From an uncultured Pelagibacteraceae bacterium (GTDB taxonomy: Bacteria > Pseudomonadota > Alphaproteobacteria > Pelagibacterales > Pelagibacteraceae), in contig CACJSY010000002.1 in NCBI GenBank assembly GCA_902596205.1, positions 62,001 to 126,000 of the forward strand: a stretch of DNA of 64,000 nt, given 5' to 3'. A program made the translations under genes and the position numbers. The notes below the pieces were generated by a model that searched no databases, had not been told where the DNA came from, and worked only from the letters and a program-made list of their open reading frames with translations. This document shows, piece by piece, positions 55,008 to 64,000 of this stretch; positions within the stretch are counted from its first letter, which is position 1, and each line of letters starts with the position of its first letter.

Positions 55008-56111
55008 ATGTTAAGAACGTTCAATAAACTTCTTTCATTAATTGCCGGAACATTAATGCTTGCAACAGTATCAGCTAAAGCTGACGTTGTTGTTGCTTCT
55101 GCTGGACCTATGTCAGGTCAGTATGCTTCATTTGGTGCTCAGTTAAAAGCTGGTGCTGAAATGTGGTTAAAGCACGTTAATAAAAAAGGTGGAATTAATG
55201 GCGAGAAAGTTAAATTAGAAATCGGAGACGATGCTTGCGACCCTAAACAAGCTGTTGCTGTAGCCAACAAATTTGCTGGTCAAGGTGTAGCTTATGTTGC
55301 AGGTCACTTCTGCTCTGGTTCTTCAATTCCAGCTTCTGCGGTTTACAATGAAGAGGGAATTATTCAAGTTTCACCAGCTTCAACAAATCCAGCGTTAACG
55401 GATAAAGGTGGAAAATATACTTTTAGAGTTTGTGGTAGAGATGATCAGCAAGGTGAAGTTGCTGGTAAATTCTTAGCTGACAACTACAAAGGTAAAAAAG
55501 TAGCTATACTTCATGACAAAACTGCTTACGGAAAAGGTTTAGCAGACGCAACAAGAAAAAACATGAAGAAAGCCGGCCTTAAAGAAGCTATGTACGAAGC
55601 TTATACTGCAGGTGAAAAAGATTACTCTGCTTTAGTTTCGAAACTAAAATCTAATAACATCGATGCAGTTTATCTTGGTGGTTACCATACAGAAGGTGGT
55701 TTAATCGTAAGACAAATGAGAGACCAAGGTATGAAAACTAAATTAATCAGTGGTGACGCTTTAGTTACAGCTGAGTATTGGGATATTACTGGTGATGCAG
55801 GTGAAGGTACTTTAATGACTTTCTCTCCAGATCCAAGAAATAATCCTGCAGCTGCAGATGTTGTAAAAGAATTTAAAGCTGCTGGTATTGAGCCAGAAGG
55901 TTATGTTCTTTACTCATACGCTGCGTTACAAGTATTTGAACAAGCTGCTAACCAAGCTGGAACAAATGATCCTGCTAAAGTTCTTAAAGTAATGAGAAAA
56001 GGTAAGTTTGATACTGTAATAGGTTCATTAAGCTTTGATAAAAAAGGTGACGTGAGCTTACCAGGTTACGTATTTTATGAGTGGAGCAAAGGTAATTACA
56101 AAGAACTGTAA
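55008..56111 (+). CDS. livJ: Branched-chain amino acid binding protein LivJ/LivK
   Basis: The protein has 367 residues. A signal peptide (cleavage after AKA, about residue 25) exports it. VVVASAGPMSGQYASFGAQLKAGAEMWLKHVNKKGGINGEKV and GDDACDPKQAVAVANKFAGQGVAYVAGHFCSGSSIPAS are very close to LivJ/LivK, including the two Cys that form a disulfide in that family. It has its own promoter after livHMGF, so binding protein is made separately. A strong terminator follows. Confidence 0.95.
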   Translation: MLRTFNKLLSLIAGTLMLATVSAKADVVVASAGPMSGQYASFGAQLKAGAEMWLKHVNKKGGINGEKVKLEIGDDACDPKQAVAVANKFAGQGVAYVAGHFCSGSSIPASAVYNEEGIIQVSPASTNPALTDKGGKYTFRVCGRDDQQGEVAGKFLADNYKGKKVAILHDKTAYGKGLADATRKNMKKAGLKEAMYEAYTAGEKDYSALVSKLKSNNIDAVYLGGYHTEGGLIVRQMRDQGMKTKLISGDALVTAEYWDITGDAGEGTLMTFSPDPRNNPAAADVVKEFKAAGIEPEGYVLYSYAALQVFEQAANQAGTNDPAKVLKVMRKGKFDTVIGSLSFDKKGDVSLPGYVFYEWSKGNYKEL

Positions 56112-56131
56112 TTCAATTGCTTAACTAATTT

Positions 56132-56160
56132 AAAAGGGGGCTTAGGCCCCCTTTTTTATT
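56132..56160 (+). terminator. Intrinsic terminator after livJ
   Basis: AAAAGGGGGC (56132-56141) pairs with GCCCCCTTTT (56146-56155) around a TTAG loop, and the tail continues TTATT. It ends the liv transcript 16 bases before the csaA start. Confidence 0.92.
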
Positions 56161-56175
56161 TATAGAAAGGAATTT

Positions 56176-56511
56176 ATGGAAATAACTTATGATGATTTTA
56201 AAAAAGTGCAGATTAAAGTTGGTACTGTCTTAGAAGTAAAAGTGAATGAAAAAGCAAGAAAACCTTCATTAATAGTTAAGGTAGATTTTGGAAAAGAAAT
56301 AGGTATTAAGCAATCCTCAGCTCAGATTACTCACTATTACACCCCAGAAAATTTAGTTGGCAAACAAGTTATTGGAGTTTGTAATTTTCCGACAAAGAAT
56401 ATAGCTGGTGTTGTATCAGAAGTATTAGTGCTTGGAGCTATAGAAAAAGACGGAAAAGTTGTCCTAGTGCACCCGTCTCAGAAAACTGATAATGGTTTAG
56501 ATATTGCTTAA
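56176..56511 (+). CDS. csaA: CsaA-type tRNA-binding/chaperone protein
   Basis: The protein has 111 residues. The OB-fold tRNA-binding domain shows IKVGTVLEVKVNEKARKPSLIVKVDFG and KQSSAQITHYYTPENLVGKQVIGVCNFPTKNIAG, which is the CsaA pattern. CsaA homologues bind tRNA or unfolded proteins and are linked to secretion in Bacillus. An SD GAAAGGAA precedes the ATG. The next gene begins directly after the stop. Confidence 0.92.
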   Translation: MEITYDDFKKVQIKVGTVLEVKVNEKARKPSLIVKVDFGKEIGIKQSSAQITHYYTPENLVGKQVIGVCNFPTKNIAGVVSEVLVLGAIEKDGKVVLVHPSQKTDNGLDIA

Positions 56512-56949
56512 ATGAGTTCTGAAACATTTAATTGGAGTTGTAGACATACATGGTCAAGAAGTGCCAAAAATACATTTTGGTGTTTACTTGGATGTTCTAT
56601 TGGTGATTTTGGAACTATTTTATTTTTTCAATTAACTAAAATTCCCTTTCCTGTTTTAGCAATAATGGTTCTAGCGATAATCAACGGAATTATTACTAGT
56701 ATAATTTTAGAAACAATTATCTTATTAAGACAAAATTTTTCTTTAAAATTAGCCTTTAAAACAGCTGTTGGAATGAGCTTAATCTCAATGGTAAGCATGG
56801 AAATTGCTATGAATGCTACTGATTATTTTCTTACAGGAGGAGCTATTTTAACTTGGTGGGTTGTGCCGATAATGTTAGTTGTTGGATTTGTTACGCCTTG
56901 GCCATATAATTATTGGAGACTAAAAAAATTCAACGAAGCTTGCCATTAA
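56512..56949 (+). CDS. DUF4396 domain membrane protein
   Basis: The protein has 145 residues and four helices. The Cys-rich N-terminus SCRHTWSRSAKNTFWCLLGCSIGDFG and the later SLISMVSMEIAMNATDYFL and WWVVPIMLVVGFVTPWPYNYWRLKK match the DUF4396 family. The Cys/His pattern in the first 25 residues and the EIAMNATDY helix could bind a metal. It is found with copper-related genes elsewhere, which is suggestive here because a DUF411 gene is nearby. Function is unproven. Confidence 0.78.
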   Translation: MSSETFNWSCRHTWSRSAKNTFWCLLGCSIGDFGTILFFQLTKIPFPVLAIMVLAIINGIITSIILETIILLRQNFSLKLAFKTAVGMSLISMVSMEIAMNATDYFLTGGAILTWWVVPIMLVVGFVTPWPYNYWRLKKFNEACH

Positions 56950-57476
56950 GTAATCTTTTTTAAGATTTTATCCTTAAAAACAAAATGATGAATAATTACT
57001 GCAAGTATATGCAGACTTACAAGTGCTAATAATAAGTAATTAGCGTAAATGTGAACTTGGTAATAAGCATCAGCTAAAACAAAATTATCTTTCTCAAATC
57101 CATATTTAAAAAATATAAAACTAAGTGTTTCTCCCATATAAAGTTTCTTAAGAATTCCAGAGATAGTTATAGTAAAAATACTTAAATAAAGTAAAAAATG
57201 ATTAGCCTTTCCAATGAAGACTTGGCCTTTAAAAAAACTTCTAGTTTCAGATGGACTTGGGTTAAAAAATTTCCAAATTAACCTAAACAATGTAAGATAG
57301 AAAACGGTTATTCCTATCAGGATATGTATATTTTCAAGTTCAATTCTTTCATCAGAAAATTCAAGCCCCACTAAATAAAATCCAAAAGGAACCTGAGCTA
57401 TTAAAACAATAAATGTTACCCAGTGGAACAATTTGGCCAATAGGCCGTACTCACTTTTGCTGTTAAAAATCTTCAT
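56946..57476 (-). CDS. Cytochrome b561 family protein
   Basis: The protein has 176 residues and four helices. LLAKLFHWVTFIVLIAQVPFGF (first haem His), NIHILIGITVFYLTLFRLIWKF, NHFLLYLSIFTITISGI and YQVHIYANYLLLALVSLHILAVIIHHFVFKDKIL give the haem-binding His residues expected for a b561/CybB protein. It carries electrons in the inner membrane. It overlaps the convergent DUF4396 gene by four bases and is divergent from the DUF411 gene by 18 bases. Confidence 0.9.
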   Translation of the reverse strand: MKIFNSKSEYGLLAKLFHWVTFIVLIAQVPFGFYLVGLEFSDERIELENIHILIGITVFYLTLFRLIWKFFNPSPSETRSFFKGQVFIGKANHFLLYLSIFTITISGILKKLYMGETLSFIFFKYGFEKDNFVLADAYYQVHIYANYLLLALVSLHILAVIIHHFVFKDKILKKIT

Positions 57477-57494
57477 ATTAAATTATAATTAAAT

Positions 57495-57977
57495 ATGTCG
57501 TATAAAAGAAAAATATTCAAACTAACTTTTTTTACAGTATTATTATTCTCTGTTTTTTATATCTTTAATTTTGTCACAGATAAAAAAGATGCTCTTGCTA
57601 ATATTAACACCAAACAAGTTGTCGAAGTTTTCAAAACTCCTTCGTGCGGATGTTGTTATGGTTATGTGTTATTTTTAGAAGAAGAAAAATTTAAAGTTAA
57701 ACAAACAGATATGAGAAGTCTTCATACAATAAAACAAAAATATAATATTCCAGTCGAAATGCAATCTTGCCATACTACTATTATGGGTAAATACTTTATT
57801 GAGGGACATGTCCCTTTTGAAGCGGTTGAAAAATTATTAAAAGAGCAACCCGATATTGATGGTATAGCTTTGCCCGGAATGCCGATTGGCACACCAGGAA
57901 TGCCGGGTGATAAAGACGAACCATATGTTATTTATCAACTTAAAGATGGGAAATCTTCAGTATTCATGACAATATAA
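57495..57977 (+). CDS. DUF411 metal-binding protein
   Basis: The protein has 160 residues. An N-terminal helix (about 8-26) is a membrane anchor or signal. The DUF411 signature is VEVFKTPSCGCCYGYVLFLEEEKFKVK, with the second part SCHTTIMGKYFIEGHVPFEAVEKLL and the late GMPIGTPGMPG. The Cys and His residues are thought to bind copper. It is followed five bases later by a cytochrome c'-like gene. The link to copper handling is from the family, not from this locus. Confidence 0.88.
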   Translation: MSYKRKIFKLTFFTVLLFSVFYIFNFVTDKKDALANINTKQVVEVFKTPSCGCCYGYVLFLEEEKFKVKQTDMRSLHTIKQKYNIPVEMQSCHTTIMGKYFIEGHVPFEAVEKLLKEQPDIDGIALPGMPIGTPGMPGDKDEPYVIYQLKDGKSSVFMTI

Positions 57978-57982
57978 AGTTT

Positions 57983-58432
57983 ATGATCCAAAAAATAAAA
58001 ATAATAAAAACACTTATTTTTATTTTTTCCATAAGCTTTTCTTTTTCTGCTAATGCTATGACTGTAGAAGAAATCATAAAAGGCAGAAAAGCTATGTTTA
58101 GCGAAAACTATCAAAACGCAAAAAAAATATCTATATTACTGAAATCTAAAAGAATTGAAGAGGCTAAACCTTTAATGAAAAAAATTTCAGATAATTATAT
58201 AAAATTATTAGATTATTTTCCTGAAAATGCAAAAGAGGGGTTTAAAACAGGAGCACTACCGAGCATTTGGGAAAATAAAGATGAATTCAATGCTTTAATG
58301 AAAAAAGCATCAGATGATATGATTAAACTTGCTAAAGCAATTGAAACTGCAGAAGACCTAAGAGCGGTGCAAAAAGAACTGATGTGGAGTAACTGCACAG
58401 CCTGTCATAGTAGATTTAGAGCGCCTCATTAA
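57983..58432 (+). CDS. Cytochrome c'/c556-type periplasmic cytochrome
   Basis: The protein has 149 residues. A signal peptide (cleavage after ANA, about residue 21) is followed by a mainly helical chain. The haem site CTACH is at residues 138-142, very close to the C-terminus, as in cytochromes c' and c556. AMTVEEIIKGRKAMF gives the first helix with a Met that could be the axial ligand. The role may be electron transfer or NO/peroxide handling. It is directly after the DUF411 gene. Confidence 0.85.
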   Translation: MIQKIKIIKTLIFIFSISFSFSANAMTVEEIIKGRKAMFSENYQNAKKISILLKSKRIEEAKPLMKKISDNYIKLLDYFPENAKEGFKTGALPSIWENKDEFNALMKKASDDMIKLAKAIETAEDLRAVQKELMWSNCTACHSRFRAPH

Positions 58433-58438
58433 GTTAAA

Positions 58439-59026
58439 ATGCAACTTTTTCCATTAATATTATTTGGTATTGCGACCGCGTTTTCTCCTGGCCCAAATAA
58501 CATTATGACATCTTATACAGCTTTTAATTTTGGCTTTAGAAAAGCAATTCCTACGATGCTTGGAGTTATTATTGGATGGACGCTTTTAATTATTCTTTTG
58601 CAACTTACTTCCGGGGCTATTTTTCAAAAGTATGCATTTATTCAAACCACAATTAAAATATTAGGATCAGTTTATCTATTATATATGGCTTACAAATTAT
58701 CCTTCGCAGGACAATCAAGAGATAAAAAAATTGATCCAAAACCAGTGACTTTTTTAAATACTTTTTGGTTTCAATTTGTAAATCCTAAAAGCATTATCGT
58801 TGGCTTAACTTCAATTTCATTATTTATTGACACGCAAAACAATTATTTAAGAGACTCGATTGTTTTAACATTTGTGTGGTTTTTAATGGCTGTTGGAAGC
58901 CAAACAGCTTGGTGCTTAATGGGAAAATACATGAGAAAATTCGCCACAAGTGATAAATTTATAAAGAATTTTAATTATACAATGTCTTTTTTACTTATCG
59001 TTTGCGTAATTTTGTTCTATGTATAG
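58439..59026 (+). CDS. LysE-family transporter
   Basis: The protein has 195 residues and six helices. FGIATAFSPGPNNIMTSYTAFNFGFRKAIPTMLGVIIG is the complete LysE/RhtB motif, and FLNTFWFQFVNPKSIIVGLT the second half. It probably exports an amino acid. It starts six bases after the cytochrome gene and ends three bases before aconitase, so it is in the same run but may be unrelated in function. Confidence 0.9.
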   Translation: MQLFPLILFGIATAFSPGPNNIMTSYTAFNFGFRKAIPTMLGVIIGWTLLIILLQLTSGAIFQKYAFIQTTIKILGSVYLLYMAYKLSFAGQSRDKKIDPKPVTFLNTFWFQFVNPKSIIVGLTSISLFIDTQNNYLRDSIVLTFVWFLMAVGSQTAWCLMGKYMRKFATSDKFIKNFNYTMSFLLIVCVILFYV

Positions 59027-59029
59027 CGC

Positions 59030-61705
59030 ATGAAATTTAATAGTAAAAATTCCTTTAAATCACTAGATAATATTTCATCATCTGGAGCAGAATATAAAAT
59101 TTTCAATTTAAAAAAAGCTGAAAAGAATGGATTAGAAGGAATTTCAAAACTACCAAAATCCCTGAAAGTTTTATTAGAAAATTTACTAAGATATGAGGAT
59201 AATTTAACTGTAGACAAGAAGCAGATCTTGGCAATTAAAGATTGGCTTAAAAACAAAAAATCAAATACAGAAATAGCTTACAGACCTGCTCGTACTTTAT
59301 TACAGGATTACACAGGAATTCCTGCAATTGCAGACCTTGCAGCAATGAGAGATGCTGTAAAAGATAAAAATAAAAATCCAGATAAAATTAATCCATTATC
59401 TACAGTAGATTTGGTTATAGATCATTCAGTTATGGTCGATGAATATGCTTCAGGAAAATCATTTAATCAAAATGTTGAAAGAGAATTTTCAAGAAACGGT
59501 GAAAGATATTCTTTTTTAAAGTGGGGGCAAAAAGCATTTGATAATTTTAGAGTTGTACCTCCTGGAACAGGAATTTGTCACCAAGTGAATTTAGAATATT
59601 TATCAAAAGTTGTTTGGTCATCAAAAAGTGGAAGTGATTTATATGCTTATCCAGATACATTGGTTGGAACCGATAGTCATACAACAATGGTGAATGGTTT
59701 ATCAGTTTTAGGTTGGGGTGTTGGTGGAATAGAAGCAGAAGCTGCAATGTTAGGTCAGCCTATTTCAATGTTAATTCCAGAAGTCGTTGGAGTTGAACTT
59801 AAAGGAAAATTAAAAGAAGGAACAACTGCAACAGACCTAGTTTTAGTCATTGTTGAAATGCTAAGAAAAAAAGGTGTGGTCGGAAAATTTGTAGAATTTT
59901 ACGGTGAAGGTTTAAAAAATTTAACTTTAGCTGATAGGGCAACTATTGCAAACATGGCTCCTGAATATGGAGCTACATGTGGTTTCTTCCCAGTTGATGA
60001 TGAAACTCTAAAATATTTAAAATTATCTGGTAGAGATCAAAAAACAATAGCTTTAGTCGAGAAATATTCAAAAGAACAAGGACTTTGGGCAAGCAATGAT
60101 GTTGTGTTTACTGATACTCTTTCATTAAATGTTAGTAGTGTAGTGACAAGCATTTCTGGACCTAAAAGACCACAGGATAAAGTTTTATTAACCGAGGCTT
60201 CAACTGCTTTTGTAAAAGTTTATAAAGAAAATACAAAAAGAGATAAGGTTATCGAAGCTAAAGTTGAAGGTGCTGACTTTAATGTTAAAGATGGCGATAT
60301 AGTAATTGCAGCAATAACATCTTGTACAAATACCTCTAACCCAAGTGTAATGATTGGCGCAGGTCTTTTAGCGAAGAAAGCTCATGAAATAGGACTAAAA
60401 GTTAAACCATGGGTAAAAACCTCTTTAGCTCCTGGTTCGCAAGTTGTTACTGATTATTTAGAAAAAGCAGGTTTAAATAAATATCTAGATGAACTTGGTT
60501 TTAATTTAGTAGGCTATGGCTGCACTACTTGTATTGGTAACTCCGGACCTTTAAATCAAAATATATCAGATGCTATTAATAAAAATGATCTTTACGCCGT
60601 TTCAGTTTTATCTGGAAATAGAAACTTTGAAGGAAGAATTAATCCAGATGTAAAAGCTAATTACTTAGCCTCACCCCCGCTTGTTGTTGCTTATGCTTTA
60701 GCAGGTAACATGAATTTTGATATGTATAAGTCTGCACTTGGAAAAGATAAAGATGGTAAAGAAGTTTTCTTAAAAGATATTTGGCCGACTAATAAAGAGA
60801 TTGAAGATTTAATGTTAACCTCTTTAAATGCAGATATGTTTAAGCAAAGATATTCAAATGTTTCAGAAGGACCTAAAGAATGGCAAGCTATTAACACAAC
60901 AGATAGTGATATTTATAATTGGGAAGCAAATTCTACATATGTAAAAAGACCACCATTCTTTGATGATTTACCCGATAAACCAGAAGGATTTAAACCAATT
61001 AATGATGCTAGGATTCTTTTACTATTAGCTGACTCAGTAACAACAGATCATATTTCACCAGCAGGAAGTATTAAAAAAGAAAGTCCAACAGGTGATTATT
61101 TTATGAAGCACCAAATACAACAAAAAGATTTTAATTCATATGGTGCAAGAAGGGGAAATCATGAGGTAATGATGAGAGGAACTTTTGGAAATATTAAAAT
61201 TAGAAATGAAATGGCTCCAGGCACTGAAGGTGGATTTACAACGTTACAGCCAGATGGAAAAGTAATGAGCGTTTACGAAGCTGCAATGAAATACAAAAAA
61301 AGAAACAATGATTTAGTTGTAATTGCTGGTAAAGAATACGGAACAGGTTCATCTAGAGATTGGGCAGCAAAAGGAACTAAACTTTTAGGAATTAAAGCTG
61401 TTTTAGCAGAGAGTTTTGAGAGAATTCATAGATCGAATTTAATAGGAATGGGTGTTTTACCTCTTCAATTCAAAGAAGGTTTTGATCGAAAGAAACTAAA
61501 TATCACTGGAGCAGAATTAGTTTCAGTTATTGATATTGATAAAGGTGTAAAGCCAAGACAAGAGATAACCTGTGAGATTAAATATCAAGACGGAACTAGT
61601 AAAAAAATTCAAATGCTTTGTAGAATTGATACCGCTAATGAAGTTGAGTACTATAAAAATGGAGGAATTTTGCAGTATGTTTTAAGAAACATGCTTGCCA
61701 ATTAA
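59030..61705 (+). CDS. acnA: Aconitate hydratase A
   Basis: The protein has 891 residues, the AcnA length. It interconverts citrate and isocitrate in the TCA cycle with a 4Fe-4S cluster. The cluster Cys are C432 (TSCTNTSNPS), C498 and C501 (GCTTCIGNSGP). GTDSHTTMVNGLSVLGWGVGGIEAEA and SRDWAAKGTKLLG are standard. It is followed with no gap by a PrpD-type gene. It is 3 bases after lysE. Confidence 0.97.
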   Translation: MKFNSKNSFKSLDNISSSGAEYKIFNLKKAEKNGLEGISKLPKSLKVLLENLLRYEDNLTVDKKQILAIKDWLKNKKSNTEIAYRPARTLLQDYTGIPAIADLAAMRDAVKDKNKNPDKINPLSTVDLVIDHSVMVDEYASGKSFNQNVEREFSRNGERYSFLKWGQKAFDNFRVVPPGTGICHQVNLEYLSKVVWSSKSGSDLYAYPDTLVGTDSHTTMVNGLSVLGWGVGGIEAEAAMLGQPISMLIPEVVGVELKGKLKEGTTATDLVLVIVEMLRKKGVVGKFVEFYGEGLKNLTLADRATIANMAPEYGATCGFFPVDDETLKYLKLSGRDQKTIALVEKYSKEQGLWASNDVVFTDTLSLNVSSVVTSISGPKRPQDKVLLTEASTAFVKVYKENTKRDKVIEAKVEGADFNVKDGDIVIAAITSCTNTSNPSVMIGAGLLAKKAHEIGLKVKPWVKTSLAPGSQVVTDYLEKAGLNKYLDELGFNLVGYGCTTCIGNSGPLNQNISDAINKNDLYAVSVLSGNRNFEGRINPDVKANYLASPPLVVAYALAGNMNFDMYKSALGKDKDGKEVFLKDIWPTNKEIEDLMLTSLNADMFKQRYSNVSEGPKEWQAINTTDSDIYNWEANSTYVKRPPFFDDLPDKPEGFKPINDARILLLLADSVTTDHISPAGSIKKESPTGDYFMKHQIQQKDFNSYGARRGNHEVMMRGTFGNIKIRNEMAPGTEGGFTTLQPDGKVMSVYEAAMKYKKRNNDLVVIAGKEYGTGSSRDWAAKGTKLLGIKAVLAESFERIHRSNLIGMGVLPLQFKEGFDRKKLNITGAELVSVIDIDKGVKPRQEITCEIKYQDGTSKKIQMLCRIDTANEVEYYKNGGILQYVLRNMLAN

Positions 61706-63211
61706 ATGAGAGATATAAGAGTAAAAGTTCATCCATCGAAATCAAATCTAAAAAAAAAAGATCAATTAGCCTGGAAAATAGCAGAGATAGCTTCAGATAA
61801 AGCAAAAATAGATAATCGTGCAATTGATATGGTTATCAATAGAATAATTGATAATGCATCAGTTGCAATCGCTTCGTTTAATAGAGGACCTGTTATTTCA
61901 GCGAGAGCAATGGCTTTAGCTCACTTTAGAAAATCAGGAGCAACTGTCTTTGGTTTAAATCCAAAAATTAAAGTAGATTGTGAATGGGCTGCATGGGCTA
62001 ACGGAACTGCTGTAAGAGAATTAGATTATCACGATACTTTTTTAGCAGCAGATTATAGTCACCCAGGTGACAATATTCCTGCCATACTAGCAGTAGCACA
62101 ACAAAAAGGTTGCAATGGTAAAGATTTAATTAAAGGAATACTTACAGGTTACGAAGTGCAAGTAAATTTAGTAAAAGGTATTTGCTTACATGAACATAAA
62201 ATTGATCATATAGCTCATTTAGGTCCTAGTGTAGCAGCTGGTTTAGGAAGTTTATTAAATTTAAAAGCTGATCTGATTTATCAATCTATCCAGCAAGCAT
62301 TACATGTTACAGTTTCAACAAGACAATCTAGAAAAGGAGAAATCTCTAGCTGGAAAGCATTTGCACCAGCTCATGCCGGTAAGCTTGCAGTAGAGGCAGT
62401 AGATAGATGTATGAGAGGTGAGGGTGCACCATCACCTATTTACGAGGGAGAAGATAGTGTTATCGCCTATGTTTTGTCAGGACCAGATAAAGAATATGTA
62501 GTCCCATTACCAGATATTAATGAGCCTAAAAGAGCAATTTTAGAAACCTATACTAAAGAGCATTCAGCAGAATACCAATCTCAAGCTTTAATTGATCTAG
62601 CGAGAAGCTTACATAAAAAGATTTCTAGTGTTAGTGACATCGATAATATTGTAATTGAAACAAGTCATCATACTCACTACGTGATCGGTACTGGAGCAAA
62701 CGATCCTCAAAAAATGGATCCAAAAGCAAGTAGGGAAACTTTAGATCATTCCATAATGTATATTTTTGCAGTAGCTCTTGAAGATGGAGCATGGCATCAT
62801 TTGAAATCCTATACGCCTCAAAGGGCGCAAAGAAAAAGCACAGTTGAGCTTTGGCAAAAAATTTCAACAAGAGAAGACGCAAGATGGACAGAAAAATACC
62901 ACGATCCTAATCCTGAAAATAAATGTTTTGGTGGAAAAGTAATTATAACAATGAAAGACGGATCTACAATTTCAGAGGAAATAAATGTTGCTGACGCTCA
63001 TCCAGCAGGCAAAAGACCTTTCACACGAAAAGAGTATATTAATAAATTTAAAACTTTAACTGATGGAATCATCTCTAAAAAAGAGTCAGATCGATTTTTA
63101 AAATGTGTGCAAAATCTTCCTAAATTAAAAGCTAAAGATTTAGTGGGTTTAAACGTAGAGGTAAAAAGTTCAATAAAAGACAAATCTAAAAGCAGTAAAG
63201 GTATTTTCTAA
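61706..63211 (+). CDS. prpD: MmgE/PrpD family protein (probable 2-methylcitrate dehydratase)
   Basis: The protein has 501 residues. [61 protein letters not shown] and [34 protein letters not shown] are the PrpD signatures. PrpD dehydrates 2-methylcitrate to 2-methylaconitate in propionate use; the adjoining aconitase could carry out the next, hydration step. prpB and prpC are not in the window. The ATG follows the acnA stop without a spacer. Confidence 0.9.
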   Translation: MRDIRVKVHPSKSNLKKKDQLAWKIAEIASDKAKIDNRAIDMVINRIIDNASVAIASFNRGPVISARAMALAHFRKSGATVFGLNPKIKVDCEWAAWANGTAVRELDYHDTFLAADYSHPGDNIPAILAVAQQKGCNGKDLIKGILTGYEVQVNLVKGICLHEHKIDHIAHLGPSVAAGLGSLLNLKADLIYQSIQQALHVTVSTRQSRKGEISSWKAFAPAHAGKLAVEAVDRCMRGEGAPSPIYEGEDSVIAYVLSGPDKEYVVPLPDINEPKRAILETYTKEHSAEYQSQALIDLARSLHKKISSVSDIDNIVIETSHHTHYVIGTGANDPQKMDPKASRETLDHSIMYIFAVALEDGAWHHLKSYTPQRAQRKSTVELWQKISTREDARWTEKYHDPNPENKCFGGKVIITMKDGSTISEEINVADAHPAGKRPFTRKEYINKFKTLTDGIISKKESDRFLKCVQNLPKLKAKDLVGLNVEVKSSIKDKSKSSKGIF

Positions 63212-64000
63212 TTATTTTATTTTTCTAGCAAGATCGTTGGCGCTTAACCATGCGTTTTCAACTTTTGGTCCATTAAACCAATCTCCACAAACACCTAAAT
63301 TAATTTTTTTATACCAAATACTAAGGTAAGGTGTTTTTTCATAATTATATGAATATTTCCAACCATGAATTTTTTTAAAGATAATTTTATCTTTTTTAAA
63401 TCCTGTTAACTTTATAAAGCGTGAAATCAGCTGATTCATAATTGATTTATCAGTTTTATATTTGTTAATAGTTTTTTTTGACCACTTAAGCGAAGCCTGA
63501 ATAGTCCATAAATTTATATTTGATTTAAATCTTTTTTTACTATTTTCATTAGCAGCCCACGCTAAAATGTCGTCATTAAATTTTATTGAACTAATAGGAA
63601 GGTTTTTTTGATTTTTAAAAGCTATCATAACTGTAATATTAGGTTGCATTTGAACTTTAAGTTTTAATATTTTTTCATCTAAATATTGTTTTGCTAACTT
63701 TTTTAATTGAGGAAAAGGGCAAGTAATTATTAACGATTTAAATTGATGTTTAGATTTATTTTTCAAAGTAATTTCCCAAAAATATTTTTTAAAGTTAATT
63801 CTTTCAATTGGTGAGGCAAATGACTGTTTGATATTTTTTAAATTATATTTAACTAAATCATTGTTAGCTCTTCTACCTATATATTTCGATGAAAAACTTT
63901 TTTTCTCAAATGTAAAGTCTAAGTGATTATCATCCCAATTTTTTAATTTTTTTTTTCTAAAAAGCTTATTTATGTATTTCGTAAAAAGTTTTGATTTCGG
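63212..64000 (-). CDS. Renalase-like FAD-dependent oxidoreductase, C-terminal part (runs off the window)
   Basis: A minus-strand frame is open from the window edge (64000) to the stop at 63212, about 262 residues; the N-terminus with the FAD Rossmann motif lies outside. The C-terminal phrases SLIITCPFPQLKKLAKQYL, ILAWAANENSKKRF, and IWYKKINLGVCGDWFNGPKVENAWLSANDLA match the renalase/amine oxidase type, where the last segment contacts FAD. An ATG at 63766 is inside the domain and is not the start. Stop codons of this gene and prpD are adjacent. Confidence 0.8.
   Translation of the reverse strand, partial: PKSKLFTKYINKLFRKKKLKNWDDNHLDFTFEKKSFSSKYIGRRANNDLVKYNLKNIKQSFASPIERINFKKYFWEITLKNKSKHQFKSLIITCPFPQLKKLAKQYLDEKILKLKVQMQPNITVMIAFKNQKNLPISSIKFNDDILAWAANENSKKRFKSNINLWTIQASLKWSKKTINKYKTDKSIMNQLISRFIKLTGFKKDKIIFKKIHGWKYSYNYEKTPYLSIWYKKINLGVCGDWFNGPKVENAWLSANDLARKIK

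Noticed and set aside
63212-63766. A complete 184-residue gene starting at the ATG 63766
   Set aside because: The frame stays open to the window edge with sequence that continues the same fold, so this ATG is internal to a longer partial gene.

Overview
The window looks like a chromosomal segment of a SAR11-type alphaproteobacterium (Pelagibacterales). The evidence is strongly AT-rich DNA, very short spacers with many 1-8 base gene overlaps, a circularly permuted two-piece tmRNA gene (an alphaproteobacterial trait), tandem SAM-II/SAM-V type riboswitches before metY (an arrangement known from marine SAR11), and a gene set dominated by high-affinity uptake systems. No CRISPR array, insertion sequence, prophage or tRNA gene was found. 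The assignment rests on gene content and sequence style, not on a database search.

Layout. 1-1106: the end of an unknown gene, a secreted hypothetical protein and the tmRNA on the minus strand. 1107-2054: thyX. 2046-8600: a minus-strand, very AT-rich block with a PQQ/cytochrome c dehydrogenase, a DUF6044-like membrane protein, two family-2 glycosyltransferases and a SPASM-type radical SAM enzyme; it looks like a surface-glycan accessory module. 8635-14031: apbC, then hflK-hflC-DUF2065-degP-miaA (membrane protein quality control and tRNA modification). 14069-19066: ilvB-ilvH-ilvC and leuA (branched-chain amino acid synthesis). 19077-25078: mreB-mreC-mreD-mrdA-rodA-bactofilin (cell shape and wall elongation). 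25124-29353: a DadA-like oxidase, an EamA exporter, a hydroxyacid dehydrogenase and two tandem paralogous lipoproteins.

29354-33500: sulfur metabolism, with a rhodanese, metY under dual SAM control, a glyoxalase-fold protein, cysE, msrB and an FkbM methyltransferase. 33634-38185: mixed small operons (histidine phosphatase, ccdA, ribokinase, hydrolase, glutaredoxin, LysE). 38269-44145: a complete branched-chain-type ABC importer followed in the same run by the AzlC/AzlD exporter. 44153-48113: glutarate hydroxylase (csiD/glaH type) followed by a TctCBA tripartite tricarboxylate transporter, suggesting glutarate or related dicarboxylate use. 48248-51239: an outer-membrane protein, DoxX, AbrB and a ProC-like reductase. 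51243-56111: a second complete Liv system, livHMGF-livJ. 56176-58432: csaA, DUF4396, cytochrome b561, DUF411 and a c'-type cytochrome. 58439-64000: LysE, aconitase, an MmgE/PrpD protein and a partial renalase-like FAD protein that runs off the edge.

Regulation readable from the sequence: the metY leader carries a promoter, a SAM-II aptamer, an intrinsic terminator with a complementary antiterminator strand, a SAM-V aptamer over a ribosome binding site, and two tiny overlapping reading frames that lead into metY. Three binding-protein genes (38269, 45140, 55008) share one promoter architecture and one 5' leader motif. Several genes (hflK, ilvB, ccdA, the DadA-like gene) have a -10 box placed so close to the start codon that their mRNAs are probably leaderless.
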